26,218 nt of DNA, taken from the NCBI GenBank assembly GCA_002493515.1, contig DKYZ01000070.1:1-26218 (forward strand), read 5' to 3'. Below are positions 7,095 through 15,355 of the stretch, in pieces (position 1 is the first letter of the stretch; each line of letters opens with the position of its first letter). The notes beneath the pieces were generated by a model. That model searched no databases and was not told the DNA's origin. It saw only the letters and a list, made by a program, of their open reading frames with translations. Both the position numbers and the translations under genes were made by a program. This stretch comes from Porphyromonadaceae bacterium UBA7087. GTDB taxonomy: Bacteria; Bacteroidota; Bacteroidia; Bacteroidales; Muribaculaceae.

Positions 7095-9467
7095 TCAGTC
7101 GTCGTTGTGTCTGTTGCGCGGGGTGAATGTGCGTTGGCTGCGGTCGTTGTCGCGGCGCGGGCCTCTGTCGCCACCTTCGCGACGCGGGCCTCTGTCGCCA
7201 CCTTCGCGACGCGGGCCTCTCTCACCGCCTTCGCGACGTGGTCCTCTGTCGCCGCCTTCACGGCGCGGGCCTCTGTCGCCACCCTCGCGGCGCGGACGCC
7301 CCTCACGCTCTACGTAGCCTTCCGGCTTCTGCGTCAGCACGCGCATCGACAGACGGTATTTTCCGGTCTTCTTGTCGATCTCGATGAGCTTCACCTTCAC
7401 CTTGTCGCCCTCCTTGAGGCCGCTGTCCTCCATGGAGTCGAGGCGGTCCCACGAGATTTCACTGATGTGGAGCAGGCCGTCGCGTCCGGGCATGAACTCG
7501 ACGAAAGCGCCGAAGTCAAGGATGGAGCGTACGGTGCCGTCGTAGATCTCGCCCTCCTCAGGCTGAGCCACGATGGCCTTGATCTTGGCCAGGGCCGCAT
7601 CGATGCTTGCCTTGTCTTTGGAGGCGATTTCCACGCGTCCGATGCCAGTCTTCTCATCCTCGTCGATGGAGATCACCGAGCCGGTCTCCTCCTGGATGCC
7701 CTGTATCACCTTGCCCTGCGGGCCGATGACGGCGCCGATCATCTCCTTGGGAATCTCGATTGTCACAAGACGCGGCACGTGGGGCTTGTAGTCCTCGCGG
7801 GCCTCGGGGATGGTGTCGTGGATTATGTTGAGGATATGGAGGCGACCCTCCTTAGCCTGGGCGAGGGCCTTCTCGAGGATGTCGTAGCTGAGGCCGTCAC
7901 ACTTGATATCCATCTGTGTGGCCGTGATTCCCTTCTCGGTGCCTGTCACTTTGAAGTCCATGTCGCCGAGATGGTCCTCGTCGCCGAGGATATCGGAGAG
8001 CACGGCATATTTCACGTTGCCCTTGTCGGAGATGAGACCCATTGCAACTCCGGCCACGGGGCGCTTCATCTTCACGCCGGCGTCAAGCAGGGCGAGCGTT
8101 CCGCCGCAGACAGTGGCCATAGACGAAGAGCCGTTGCTCTCGAGGATGTCGCTGACGATTCGGCAGGTGTAGGGGAAATTGTCGGGGAACATGCGCTTGA
8201 GGGCGCGGTGGGCGAGGTTGCCGTGGCCGATCTCGCGGCGGCCAACGCCACGCACGGGGCGTGCCTCGCCTGTGGAGAAGGGCGGGAAGTTATAGTGAAG
8301 CAGGAAACGCTCCTTGCTCTGGTTGAGCACGTCGTCCACGATTTTCTCGTCGAGGGTCGTGCCGAGGGTTGCTGTCACGAGCGCCTGGGTCTCGCCACGT
8401 GTAAAGATGGCGGCTCCGTGGGGGCCGGGCAGATAGTCCACCTCACACCAGATGGGGCGGATCTCGGTGGTCTTGCGGCCGTCGAGGCGTATTCCCTCGT
8501 CGAGCACACAGCGGCGCATGGCCTCTTTCTCCACGTCATGGTAGTAGCGGCGTGCCATGGCCTCGCGCTGCTCCTCGGTGTATTTCTCAAGCTGCTCGTC
8601 GGTCATCGGGGGGAGCATCTCGATATAATCGTCGATGATGGCCTTGAAAGATTCGTTGCGCCACTGCTTGTCGGCGCTTCCGGTGCGGGCGATTGCATAG
8701 GCCTTGTCGTAGCATTTCTGCTCCACGTCGCGGCGCAGCTCGTCGTCGTTTACCTCGTGGCAATACTCGCGCTTCTGCTCCCTGCCCGCCTCTTTCATGA
8801 GCTCGAGCTGGGCCACGCAATGCTTCTTTATCTCCTCGTGGGCTACCTTGAGGGCCTCGAGGAGCTCTGCCTCGGAGACCTCGTTCATCTCGCCCTCCAC
8901 CATCATGATGTTGTCGTAGGTGGCGCCTACCATCAGCTCTATGTCGGCGCGCTCCATCTGGGAGAAGGTAGGATTGATCACCCACTCACCGTCCACGCGG
9001 GCCACGCGCACCTCCGAGATGGGGCCCTGGAATGGAATGTCGCTCACCATGAGTGCAGCCGAGGCCGCGATGCCCGCCAGGGCGTCGGGAGCGTCGTTCT
9101 CATCGGCGGAATAGAGGGTGACGTTGACAAACGTCTCAGCGTGATAGTTGTCAGGGAAGAGAGGACGGAGCACCCTGTCTACCAGACGGGATGTCAGTAT
9201 CTCATAGTCGCTGGCGCGTCCCTCCCTCTTGAGGAATCCTCCGGGATAGCGCCCGATAGATGCGTATTTCTCCTTATACTCAACTGTGAGGGGCATGAAA
9301 TCCACTCCCTCGTTGGCCTCCTGGGCCGAACATACGGTGGCCAGCAGCATGGTGTTGCCCATGCGCACCTCCACAGCTCCATCAGCCTGCTTGGCAAGCT
9401 TGCCGGTCTCGATGGTGATCTGACGGCCGTCGCCAAGCTCTATGGTCTTTTTGAATGGCTGTAACAT
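7095..9467 (-). CDS. pnp: Polynucleotide phosphorylase
   Basis: 3'-to-5' phosphorolytic exoribonuclease that degrades mRNA and can also add 3' tails. The 790 residues contain the first RNase PH core (GNTMLLATVCSA, then FLKREGRASDYEILTSRLVDR), the helical linker, the second RNase PH core with the catalytic DMDFK motif (GDEDHLGDMDFKVTGTEKGI), a KH domain (IPKEMIGAVIGPQGKVIQGI) and an S1 domain (GEIYDGTVRSILDFGAFVEF...GLLHISEISW). A basic tail of 9-residue GGDRGPRRE repeats follows (729-773). The core is typical in length; the repeat tail adds to it. The leader is about 83 bases from the -7 box at 9557-9564. A long open frame on the opposite strand is a codon-bias shadow. The identification is secure. 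Confidence 0.97.
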   Translation of the reverse strand: MLQPFKKTIELGDGRQITIETGKLAKQADGAVEVRMGNTMLLATVCSAQEANEGVDFMPLTVEYKEKYASIGRYPGGFLKREGRASDYEILTSRLVDRVLRPLFPDNYHAETFVNVTLYSADENDAPDALAGIAASAALMVSDIPFQGPISEVRVARVDGEWVINPTFSQMERADIELMVGATYDNIMMVEGEMNEVSEAELLEALKVAHEEIKKHCVAQLELMKEAGREQKREYCHEVNDDELRRDVEQKCYDKAYAIARTGSADKQWRNESFKAIIDDYIEMLPPMTDEQLEKYTEEQREAMARRYYHDVEKEAMRRCVLDEGIRLDGRKTTEIRPIWCEVDYLPGPHGAAIFTRGETQALVTATLGTTLDEKIVDDVLNQSKERFLLHYNFPPFSTGEARPVRGVGRREIGHGNLAHRALKRMFPDNFPYTCRIVSDILESNGSSSMATVCGGTLALLDAGVKMKRPVAGVAMGLISDKGNVKYAVLSDILGDEDHLGDMDFKVTGTEKGITATQMDIKCDGLSYDILEKALAQAKEGRLHILNIIHDTIPEAREDYKPHVPRLVTIEIPKEMIGAVIGPQGKVIQGIQEETGSVISIDEDEKTGIGRVEIASKDKASIDAALAKIKAIVAQPEEGEIYDGTVRSILDFGAFVEFMPGRDGLLHISEISWDRLDSMEDSGLKEGDKVKVKLIEIDKKTGKYRLSMRVLTQKPEGYVEREGRPRREGGDRGPRREGGDRGPRREGGERGPRREGGDRGPRREGGDRGPRRDNDRSQRTFTPRNRHNDD
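7149..7283 (-). repeat. Five 27-base tandem repeats encoding the Arg/Gly tail of Pnp
   Basis: Five successive copies of a 27-base unit encode GGDRGPRRE with small changes (GGE in one copy, RRD at the end). A partial unit (GRPRREGG) precedes them. The result is a positively charged RGG-like tail after the S1 domain, likely disordered and RNA-binding. Near-identical DNA units could expand or contract without a frameshift. Confidence 0.9.
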
Positions 9468-9556
9468 AAAAATTCTTTATCGTTTTTCTTCGCAATGATA
9501 TAGATGAAGCGAGGGCTCGGGCTGCCTGGCCGGAACCTCCGCGAAATTTAATTGTG

Positions 9557-9564
9557 CAAAGTTA
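9557..9564 (-). promoter_or_regulatory. Probable -7 box of pnp
   Basis: The minus strand reads TAACTTTG, a match to TAnnTTTG, with start expected near 9550. No clear TTTG is present 19-21 bases upstream. It lies next to the divergent promoter at 9574-9606, so the two polymerases would bind nearly back to back. The leader between about 9550 and 9468 is GC-rich in its first half and could fold. Confidence 0.4.
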
Positions 9565-9573
9565 GCGATTTTA

Positions 9574-9606
9574 TTTGACATAAGCCGGGGATTGTTAGTA
9601 TATTTG
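9574..9606 (+). promoter_or_regulatory. Promoter of the DUF4369 lipoprotein gene
   Basis: TTTG (9574-9577), 21 bases, then TATATTTG (9599-9606): both halves of the Bacteroidota consensus are intact. Transcription should start near 9613, leaving a leader of about 65 bases before the ATG at 9679. Confidence 0.7.
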
Positions 9607-9678
9607 CAGTCGAAATCGCGAATTAGCCGCCATCGGCCCTGATTCGAATGATAATTGTATTAAAAAACCGCATCAGAA

Positions 9679-10782
9679 ATGACAATAAGAACCAAATCAG
9701 CGGTAAGGGTCGCGCTCGGGACTCTCGCCGCATCAATTCTCGCCACAGCGTGCTCCGAGCCCTCCTTCAGGGTGAAGGGTGAGATAGAGGGGGCCGACAA
9801 TACGCCGGTAGTGCTCGAGAAAGCCGATTTCCACGGCCGCTGGATGGCCGTCGACAGCACACGCACCTCCGGGTCGGGCTCATTTTCCATCACCCATGCC
9901 GCGCCGGCGGCTCCCGAGATTTATCGCCTTAATGTCGACGGACGGTATGTATATCTTCCCGTTGACTCCACTGAGATATTGACCGTGACCTCCTCGCTCG
10001 CCGATTTCGGGCTGAGGCACAAGGTGGAGGGTACGCCCGGAGCCGAGCTACTGACGAGATTCGACCGTGAGTTCCTCGCCTTTCCGCAGGAGGCTCCCGC
10101 CGACTCGGTGGCAGCCTTCAAGCGCCGTGTCTTCACCAACTACATGTATCAGAACCCCGGCTCGGTGGTGACATACTACATCCTGACCAAGACCCGGGGC
10201 GACAGGCAGCTCTTCGACCCTCAGGCCGACGATGACTACAAGTATTTCGCAGCCGTGGCCACGGGCTACAAGCAGATGCGTCCCGACGACCCGCATACGA
10301 AGCTTCTTGAGAACACCACCCTCCAGGCGATGCGCGAGCGCAATTCCCGCAAGGGTCTCAGAAGGGCAGTGGAGGCCGAGGAGATAAAGCTCGTGGATAT
10401 CGAGCTGCGCGATGAGAAGGGGGATGTGAGGAAACTGTCGGATGTCGCCGGCAAGGGTAAACCGACGGTAGTGGTATTCTCGGTGATGACCGCTCCGGAT
10501 TCCCCGGATTTCAACCGCCGCCTTTCCGAAGTCTACAAAAAGCGTGGTGGCGGACTGGAAATATATCAGGTGTCGCTCGATGCCGACCAGTATGCCTGGC
10601 GCGACGCTGCCGTGAATCTGCCCTGGGTGACTGTGTTTGACCCCGAGGGCGCCTCCTCGCAGGCCGCCGCACGCTATAATGTAGGGGCGCTTCCCGCCTT
10701 CTTCATCTATAATGCCAACGGCGAGCTGATTGACCGCGCTTTCGATTTTGACAGCCTTAACGCCTCATTGGCGGGAGTGTGA
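9679..10782 (+). CDS. DUF4369/thioredoxin-fold lipoprotein without redox cysteines
   Basis: 367 residues. A lipobox (LATAC, Cys25) ends the signal peptide, so the protein should be lipid-anchored in the cell envelope. The N-terminal part (about 28-125) has the DUF4369 pattern seen ahead of TlpA/AhpC-type domains in Bacteroidota (FRVKGEIEGADNTPVVLEKA). The C-terminal part (about 235-365) follows a thioredoxin fold: LSDVAGKGKPTVVVFS, the helix FNRRLSEVYKKRGG, YQVSLD, and the cis-Pro strand VGALPAFFIYN. Where a WCxxC should stand it reads SVMTAPDSP, so it cannot do thiol-disulfide exchange by the usual route. The gene has its own promoter and converges on the fimbrial operon. Function unknown. 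Confidence 0.85.
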   Translation: MTIRTKSAVRVALGTLAASILATACSEPSFRVKGEIEGADNTPVVLEKADFHGRWMAVDSTRTSGSGSFSITHAAPAAPEIYRLNVDGRYVYLPVDSTEILTVTSSLADFGLRHKVEGTPGAELLTRFDREFLAFPQEAPADSVAAFKRRVFTNYMYQNPGSVVTYYILTKTRGDRQLFDPQADDDYKYFAAVATGYKQMRPDDPHTKLLENTTLQAMRERNSRKGLRRAVEAEEIKLVDIELRDEKGDVRKLSDVAGKGKPTVVVFSVMTAPDSPDFNRRLSEVYKKRGGGLEIYQVSLDADQYAWRDAAVNLPWVTVFDPEGASSQAAARYNVGALPAFFIYNANGELIDRAFDFDSLNASLAGV

Positions 10783-10821
10783 GGAAAGATGAGGCGTATG
10801 GATCTGTTCTCCTCTCTCTTC

Positions 10822-13800
10822 CTAGTCGTCGGCGACGGGCCATACTGTGAAGCCGTATGAGTTGTTTGTGCCCCTACAGGACCCGCAGGCAGTCACGGCT
10901 TTATTATCTCCTGTCATCTTGTCTCGGGATTCCTCAATATTCTTCGGACGATCATCAAGATAGAACAGAAGTGCCTGGTGCGCGTTTTGACTGGAGATAT
11001 AGTAAAGTGTCCCCGAGCAGATGTATGTGATCATGGAGTAGGCCGGCCAGGTCATTTTAGTATATTCGTCATTATCAAGAGGCGCTTTCCCGTTTGCCTC
11101 GGTCATGTCCCTCATGCCGGTTGCGTACAGACACACATCACTGCCGAAGCCGTCGGAGTTGCTTTTAAGATGCCAGCATCTGTTTTGGGCGTCCCATGTC
11201 ACAGGATTGTCGGGATATGCCCCATGGCAATAATATTCGCCCTGATAATCCAGCATATTTGTGAATGCTCCCGCGCAGGGCATATGGTATCCCGGCGGGC
11301 ATGGGTCGTAGATGGTCTTGACCACCTTTTGGAAGTTCGCGGGGTCTTTGGAATTCACAATCCCGTCGGATGAGGCGGCGGAGTTCCAGGCGTTATACAT
11401 AGAGGAAGCCTCGCCGGACTCAAGCACACCGCCGGTGCCTGGACGATACCAGTGCTTTCTGTAGTCGGTCGCTCCTCCCGCTGTGCCTCTAACGAAGTGG
11501 TGGGGATGCCGGATGGCCTCCCCGAGGGTATAGCCGTTGCCGATTGGATTGCCGTCGGCGTCCTTGGACCGTGTGAAGGCGTATTCCGGAAGATAGTCGA
11601 AGAAGGCCTTGTTGAGCATAGTGAACTCGTTGTCGAGCCCTCCACCCCAATATTGGTAGTCGTTCTTGTCATAGACTCCGGGGAGCATGGGGTCTTTACG
11701 TCCCCATTGGTAATAAGTGTTGTCGCCGGCGTTGGAGGCCGTCACGCCGTCCTGCGGCAGCTCCACATAGCAGACCCGTTTTGCGCCGTCGGCGTCCTTG
11801 AGGCTGAACTCGAACTTTAGCATGACCCTCCTCGGGTCGTTCCCTCCGTGGGCGTCGCAGTAGCCGAGGGTCGTCGGAGGGAAAGTGAACGTATGCTCGT
11901 TGCCGGAGGAGTCTTTGGTCTTGGTCTCGATATGCTCATCCTCCCTTTCATACCAGGTTTCCTCCCTTACCCATATATGCCAGCTCCATACAATGTCGTT
12001 GTCATTGTTGCGCACGGCTATGACCGCGTTCCCCTGTGCGATGGAGAGGTCGCTGACCCGGAAGCTGACGCTGCCTTTGTCCTCGGACAGAATTACGCGG
12101 TCCACGAGCCCCGGGGAGTCGTCCCACAGCAGAAAAGCGTCTTTCAGAGAGACGGGCTGGGCTGAGATTCTGGAGTATTCGATTTTGTTATCCCGGTGGT
12201 CCACAAAATGGTTCATTCCCGGCTCATGATCGCCACGGCCTGCCGCATCAAAGTCGAATGACGCCTTGTTGACAGTCCCGTCCGCGTTAAGCGAGTTGCC
12301 GTATACGGTCGGGAAAGTGTAGTTTCCCGGGGAGCTGATCATGTAGCAGTTGGCCGAGCCTCTCTCCAGAGAGAGGTCGCATGGACTCTCGTTGAATTTC
12401 TTGCCGTTGAACTTATCATGCGACGACTTGAATACAGACTGCGCGGCGTCAGGCAGGGCGAGCGTTCCCGGGGAGGGTTTGGTGCTCCCTTCGGAGAGGA
12501 GCCTGTCGGCATCATTGTCAGGAATCCATTTGGCCTTCTTCCAGTCTCCCTCGGCAGGCGTCCAGCCTCCGGCTTGCGCCGAAGGGTCGCTTGCCGCATA
12601 GTATATGTCGAACGGGACAGCGACATTTTTTGTCTCTTCCCCGGCCTGGGTCACACGTACATAGGCCTGGAGACGGGTGTCGTGGAGGATTCCGGAGAAT
12701 GGCCAAGACTCGATGTCGAAATCCTTCTCGCTGCCGGAGAGTCTCCTTTTCACCACCACCACAGGGTCGGCCACGACGCCCGTGGAGGAGAGGGAATAGG
12801 TGTAGATTGAGCCGGGTGTCCAGGATTTCCCCTCGCCGCCGATGGGGGATGAGACAGTCCTTTCGGTCTGCGACAGCTTGTCCTTGAATTTTATGGAGAG
12901 CGTGGCGGAGGCCGGGAGCTGCTCGTGCGGAATCATGAAAAAGGTCATCAGCGTGCCCTCCGAATCCTCCACGATGTCGGTGGGGTTTCCGTAAGGATTC
13001 TGTCCATCGGTATTTTTATCCTTATATTCGGTGCTGACGGTTGCGGCCGCCGTGAATGAGGTCGTCGCTTCGCCGACGGGAGTCCATACGTTTGTCAGGA
13101 GATTCAGAGAGCCGGAGCCGTAGATTCCCGACAAAGAGACCTCCGTGATGTCGCCGGCGAGGAAAGCGTCGCCGAGACGCACTCTCACTGCTGTGAGGGC
13201 ATGTCGGAACGTCAGGTCCACATCGGCTCCCCCGGAGCCGGCGACATCCTTGGATGCGGTCAGGAGGTCTGTCTGGCCGGTGACGGTTTTGGAGGGTGTG
13301 AACCTTAGTGTGGGAACTCCGTCGGGTGTGGAGTATACCGCCTCAGGGCAGTCTTCTGAGTAGGGAGCATAGGCCAGGAAGCGGACGCGGCCGGAACCGG
13401 GCCAGTCGAGACGTGTCCCTGCCTCGGGAACCCATACAGTGGCGGCCTTGGAGACCCGAATGTCAGACGCGAGATTCGCCCCGAAAGGGGCGAGCTGGTC
13501 GGCCGAGGCTTCCGCGGTCCCGTTGTAGCATATCGCCGACACCCCGAAAGAGGAGGGGAATGATTCGTCTGTCACCACCTTTCCCCGCGTGGCCTCCACC
13601 TGCCCGGCCGGCAGGTGGATAGCCCCTATATCCTCCCTCTCTGTCACGAGGAAGAGGCTTCCCCCCTCATCGGAGGCTGGGAGCTCGTCGATGGAGATCT
13701 CCGTGTCCGCACCGCGTGTGTTGGGAACCCCTTTCAGCCAGGAAGACTCCATCGACACGGAGAAGCGTAGTCCGGCCACAGGATCGCCGTGGTCATACGG

Positions 13801-13893
13801 AAGGTCGTCGCTACAAGAGCAGAGAGGCAGGAGCACGGCGGCCCAGAGGGCGCCCAGTGCCTGGGATAGTCGGTGGGGTATCAGTGATGCCAT
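10822..13893 (-). CDS. Large fimbrillin-family lipoprotein, probable fimbrial tip or adhesin
   Basis: 1023 residues. The signal peptide ends in a lipobox (PLCSC, Cys at about 27). The N-terminal third resembles fimbrillin (Mfa-like) domains: VSMESSWLKGVPNTRG, with a candidate Arg processing site, then RFLAYAPYSED, DLTFRHALTAVRVRLG and SLSGIYGSGSLNL. The C-terminal half has motifs common in large Bacteroidales fimbrial proteins: VWSWHIWVREE, YYQWGRKDPMLPG and YDPCPPGYHMP (about 862-872), ending in YGFTVWPVADD. Several Cys residues in this part (for example CPPGYHMPC and ACGSC) could form disulfides. Last gene of the fimbrial operon, 94 bases after the smaller fimbrillin with a strong hairpin between. 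Fimbrillin family is clear; the tip role is inferred from size and position. Confidence 0.82.
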   Translation of the reverse strand: MASLIPHRLSQALGALWAAVLLPLCSCSDDLPYDHGDPVAGLRFSVSMESSWLKGVPNTRGADTEISIDELPASDEGGSLFLVTEREDIGAIHLPAGQVEATRGKVVTDESFPSSFGVSAICYNGTAEASADQLAPFGANLASDIRVSKAATVWVPEAGTRLDWPGSGRVRFLAYAPYSEDCPEAVYSTPDGVPTLRFTPSKTVTGQTDLLTASKDVAGSGGADVDLTFRHALTAVRVRLGDAFLAGDITEVSLSGIYGSGSLNLLTNVWTPVGEATTSFTAAATVSTEYKDKNTDGQNPYGNPTDIVEDSEGTLMTFFMIPHEQLPASATLSIKFKDKLSQTERTVSSPIGGEGKSWTPGSIYTYSLSSTGVVADPVVVVKRRLSGSEKDFDIESWPFSGILHDTRLQAYVRVTQAGEETKNVAVPFDIYYAASDPSAQAGGWTPAEGDWKKAKWIPDNDADRLLSEGSTKPSPGTLALPDAAQSVFKSSHDKFNGKKFNESPCDLSLERGSANCYMISSPGNYTFPTVYGNSLNADGTVNKASFDFDAAGRGDHEPGMNHFVDHRDNKIEYSRISAQPVSLKDAFLLWDDSPGLVDRVILSEDKGSVSFRVSDLSIAQGNAVIAVRNNDNDIVWSWHIWVREETWYEREDEHIETKTKDSSGNEHTFTFPPTTLGYCDAHGGNDPRRVMLKFEFSLKDADGAKRVCYVELPQDGVTASNAGDNTYYQWGRKDPMLPGVYDKNDYQYWGGGLDNEFTMLNKAFFDYLPEYAFTRSKDADGNPIGNGYTLGEAIRHPHHFVRGTAGGATDYRKHWYRPGTGGVLESGEASSMYNAWNSAASSDGIVNSKDPANFQKVVKTIYDPCPPGYHMPCAGAFTNMLDYQGEYYCHGAYPDNPVTWDAQNRCWHLKSNSDGFGSDVCLYATGMRDMTEANGKAPLDNDEYTKMTWPAYSMITYICSGTLYYISSQNAHQALLFYLDDRPKNIEESRDKMTGDNKAVTACGSCRGTNNSYGFTVWPVADD

Positions 13894-13933
13894 TGAAAAT
13901 TCGGATATTGGAAATTTGGATATGGAGGTTAGT

Positions 13934-13972
13934 CATCGGCGCGGTCTGTGCCGGAGACGGGCCGCGCCGATG
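13934..13972 (-). terminator. Strong intercistronic hairpin between the two fimbrillin genes
   Basis: Arms 13934-13944 (CATCGGCGCGG) and 13962-13972 (CCGCGCCGATG) are perfect inverted repeats of 11 bases. Pairing can be extended inward with wobbles to about 16 pairs, leaving a 7-base loop. It lies in the 94-base gap, after the stop of the 425-residue fimbrillin. No T-run follows on the minus strand, so it is more likely an attenuator or mRNA-stabilising element than a full stop. Confidence 0.6.
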
Positions 13973-13987
13973 GTGATATGGTGTTTG

Positions 13988-15265
13988 TCAGGGAAGCGAC
14001 GGCTCGTCGGTGTCGGGGTTTTCAGGATTTCCCGGAGTCCAGTCATGGTCAGTCCAATCCTCCACAGTCACATTGAAGCTGATGGGGTAGTCAAGCACAG
14101 GGTCGCCAGGACGCTTGCCCTCCGGTCTTACCCTGATGTATTTATCGTCGGAGGGGATGCCGTCCGGAAGTTCTGGAGGATAGATGCCGGCGCCGCTTCC
14201 AGCCCCGCAGAAAGAGAGAGAGTAGGTATAGCGTTTGCTGGGCTCCCAGTTCGTTCCGACAGGCACGCATGAGAATCCGTATTCATCCCTGTCGAAATTC
14301 CCGGTGTAGGGGAAGAGCTGATGGATATGGGTCTCGCCTTCCGTTTTCACAGACGCGTCGGCTGTACCCTCATGGAGAGCTCCCTTGTGTTTGGCCTCCA
14401 CACGGCATAGAAACAGTATGTATGCCCCTTGGCTGATATTGGGATTGTCGTTTTTTATGTCCCATCCGTTCAGATTCTGGGGAATGAGCAGGAGGTTGGT
14501 TTTGTCGGAGCTGCAGAGAAGGGGTGTCTGTGTGGGGTCGAGTCCTATGACATTGGTGAATTCCTTGCCGTAGAATGTCTTGTCTGAGAGATTAGTCCAA
14601 TCCAGGTCTGTGGTATGGAGGACGGGATTATCCGGGTCATCGGCCTGATTGGCAGTCGATGGCTTGTTGACGAGAGTCCCTTTCCCATAGGGGTTCACAA
14701 ACCAGACCCCTTTTATGTATACAGTCTTGGGGTCGTCGTCTGTCCCTGTGGTCGTGACGCCGCCTGTGGCCTTGACCTCGATATTCGACAGGGTGTGGCG
14801 GAAGTAAAGGTCGATTGTTGTACCCTTCTCTTTGTCGACCTTCTTGTAGTCCGCAATCAGGTCTATCTGGTTCTCGGGTTCTTGCACCGGGGAGAATCCT
14901 TTGACAGATAGCTTTTTCGCGTTGTTCTCTACAGCGATAGAGGGGTCGACGGGGCCGATGGCCCAGAAATGTAGGGTGTTGATGTCGGAGGGCCAGAAGA
15001 TGGAGTGGTCGAACGTGTAGTAGTCCTTGCCGGCCGGGCGCGTGGCTTTCAGTCCGTTGATAAACGGCTCTGAGTCCACGATGTCGGAGAAGGCCCAGAC
15101 GCGGAAGTCCTTCAAGTCGTTTGTGGATGTGATGTTTTTCGCCCGGGTGATGCAGGTGTTGAACGTGATACCGGGATTTCGGCTGTCGTCGTAGACGGCC
15201 TCCTCGGAACAGGCTCCGGCCATCAGCAACGCGGCGATTCCGATAGGTAAGGTTTTGAGGTTCAT
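13988..15265 (-). CDS. Fimbrillin family lipoprotein, probable shaft or accessory subunit
   Basis: 425 residues. Lipobox MAGAC (Cys19) follows a short signal peptide. The mature start ITFNTCITRAKNITSTNDLKDFRVWAFS is a standard fimbrillin N-terminus, with the Arg of CITRA as a plausible site for the Arg-specific cleavage that starts polymerisation in this pilus class. Later motifs (DYYTFDHSIFWPSD, LHFWAIGP, TIDLYFRHTLSNIEVKA, NWEPSKRYTYSLSF and VEDWTDHDW) are typical of the Mfa-like family. The C-terminus is Pro/Asp/Asn-rich. It lies 90 bases after the DUF5119 gene; no clear promoter is seen in that gap, so it is probably expressed from the operon start. Whether it is the major shaft subunit cannot be read from sequence. 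Confidence 0.85.
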   Translation of the reverse strand: MNLKTLPIGIAALLMAGACSEEAVYDDSRNPGITFNTCITRAKNITSTNDLKDFRVWAFSDIVDSEPFINGLKATRPAGKDYYTFDHSIFWPSDINTLHFWAIGPVDPSIAVENNAKKLSVKGFSPVQEPENQIDLIADYKKVDKEKGTTIDLYFRHTLSNIEVKATGGVTTTGTDDDPKTVYIKGVWFVNPYGKGTLVNKPSTANQADDPDNPVLHTTDLDWTNLSDKTFYGKEFTNVIGLDPTQTPLLCSSDKTNLLLIPQNLNGWDIKNDNPNISQGAYILFLCRVEAKHKGALHEGTADASVKTEGETHIHQLFPYTGNFDRDEYGFSCVPVGTNWEPSKRYTYSLSFCGAGSGAGIYPPELPDGIPSDDKYIRVRPEGKRPGDPVLDYPISFNVTVEDWTDHDWTPGNPENPDTDEPSLP

Positions 15266-15355
15266 AATGAGAAGTTTAAATTATTGATTGATTATTAAGT
15301 TTCTGGAAAGTCAAATGACTGTCTGATATTCAGTTTCAGTAAAAATATGGCGTTG

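Noticed and set aside
7026..9464. 812-residue open frame on the plus strand opposite pnp
   Set aside because: The other strand encodes a full-length Pnp with every domain motif. The antisense frame has biased, low-information composition typical of GC-rich codon mirrors, and no recognisable family.
9640..9660. GATTCGAAT resembling a tRNA T-loop
   Set aside because: No acceptor or anticodon stem can be drawn around it, and no other tRNA feature is present in the window.
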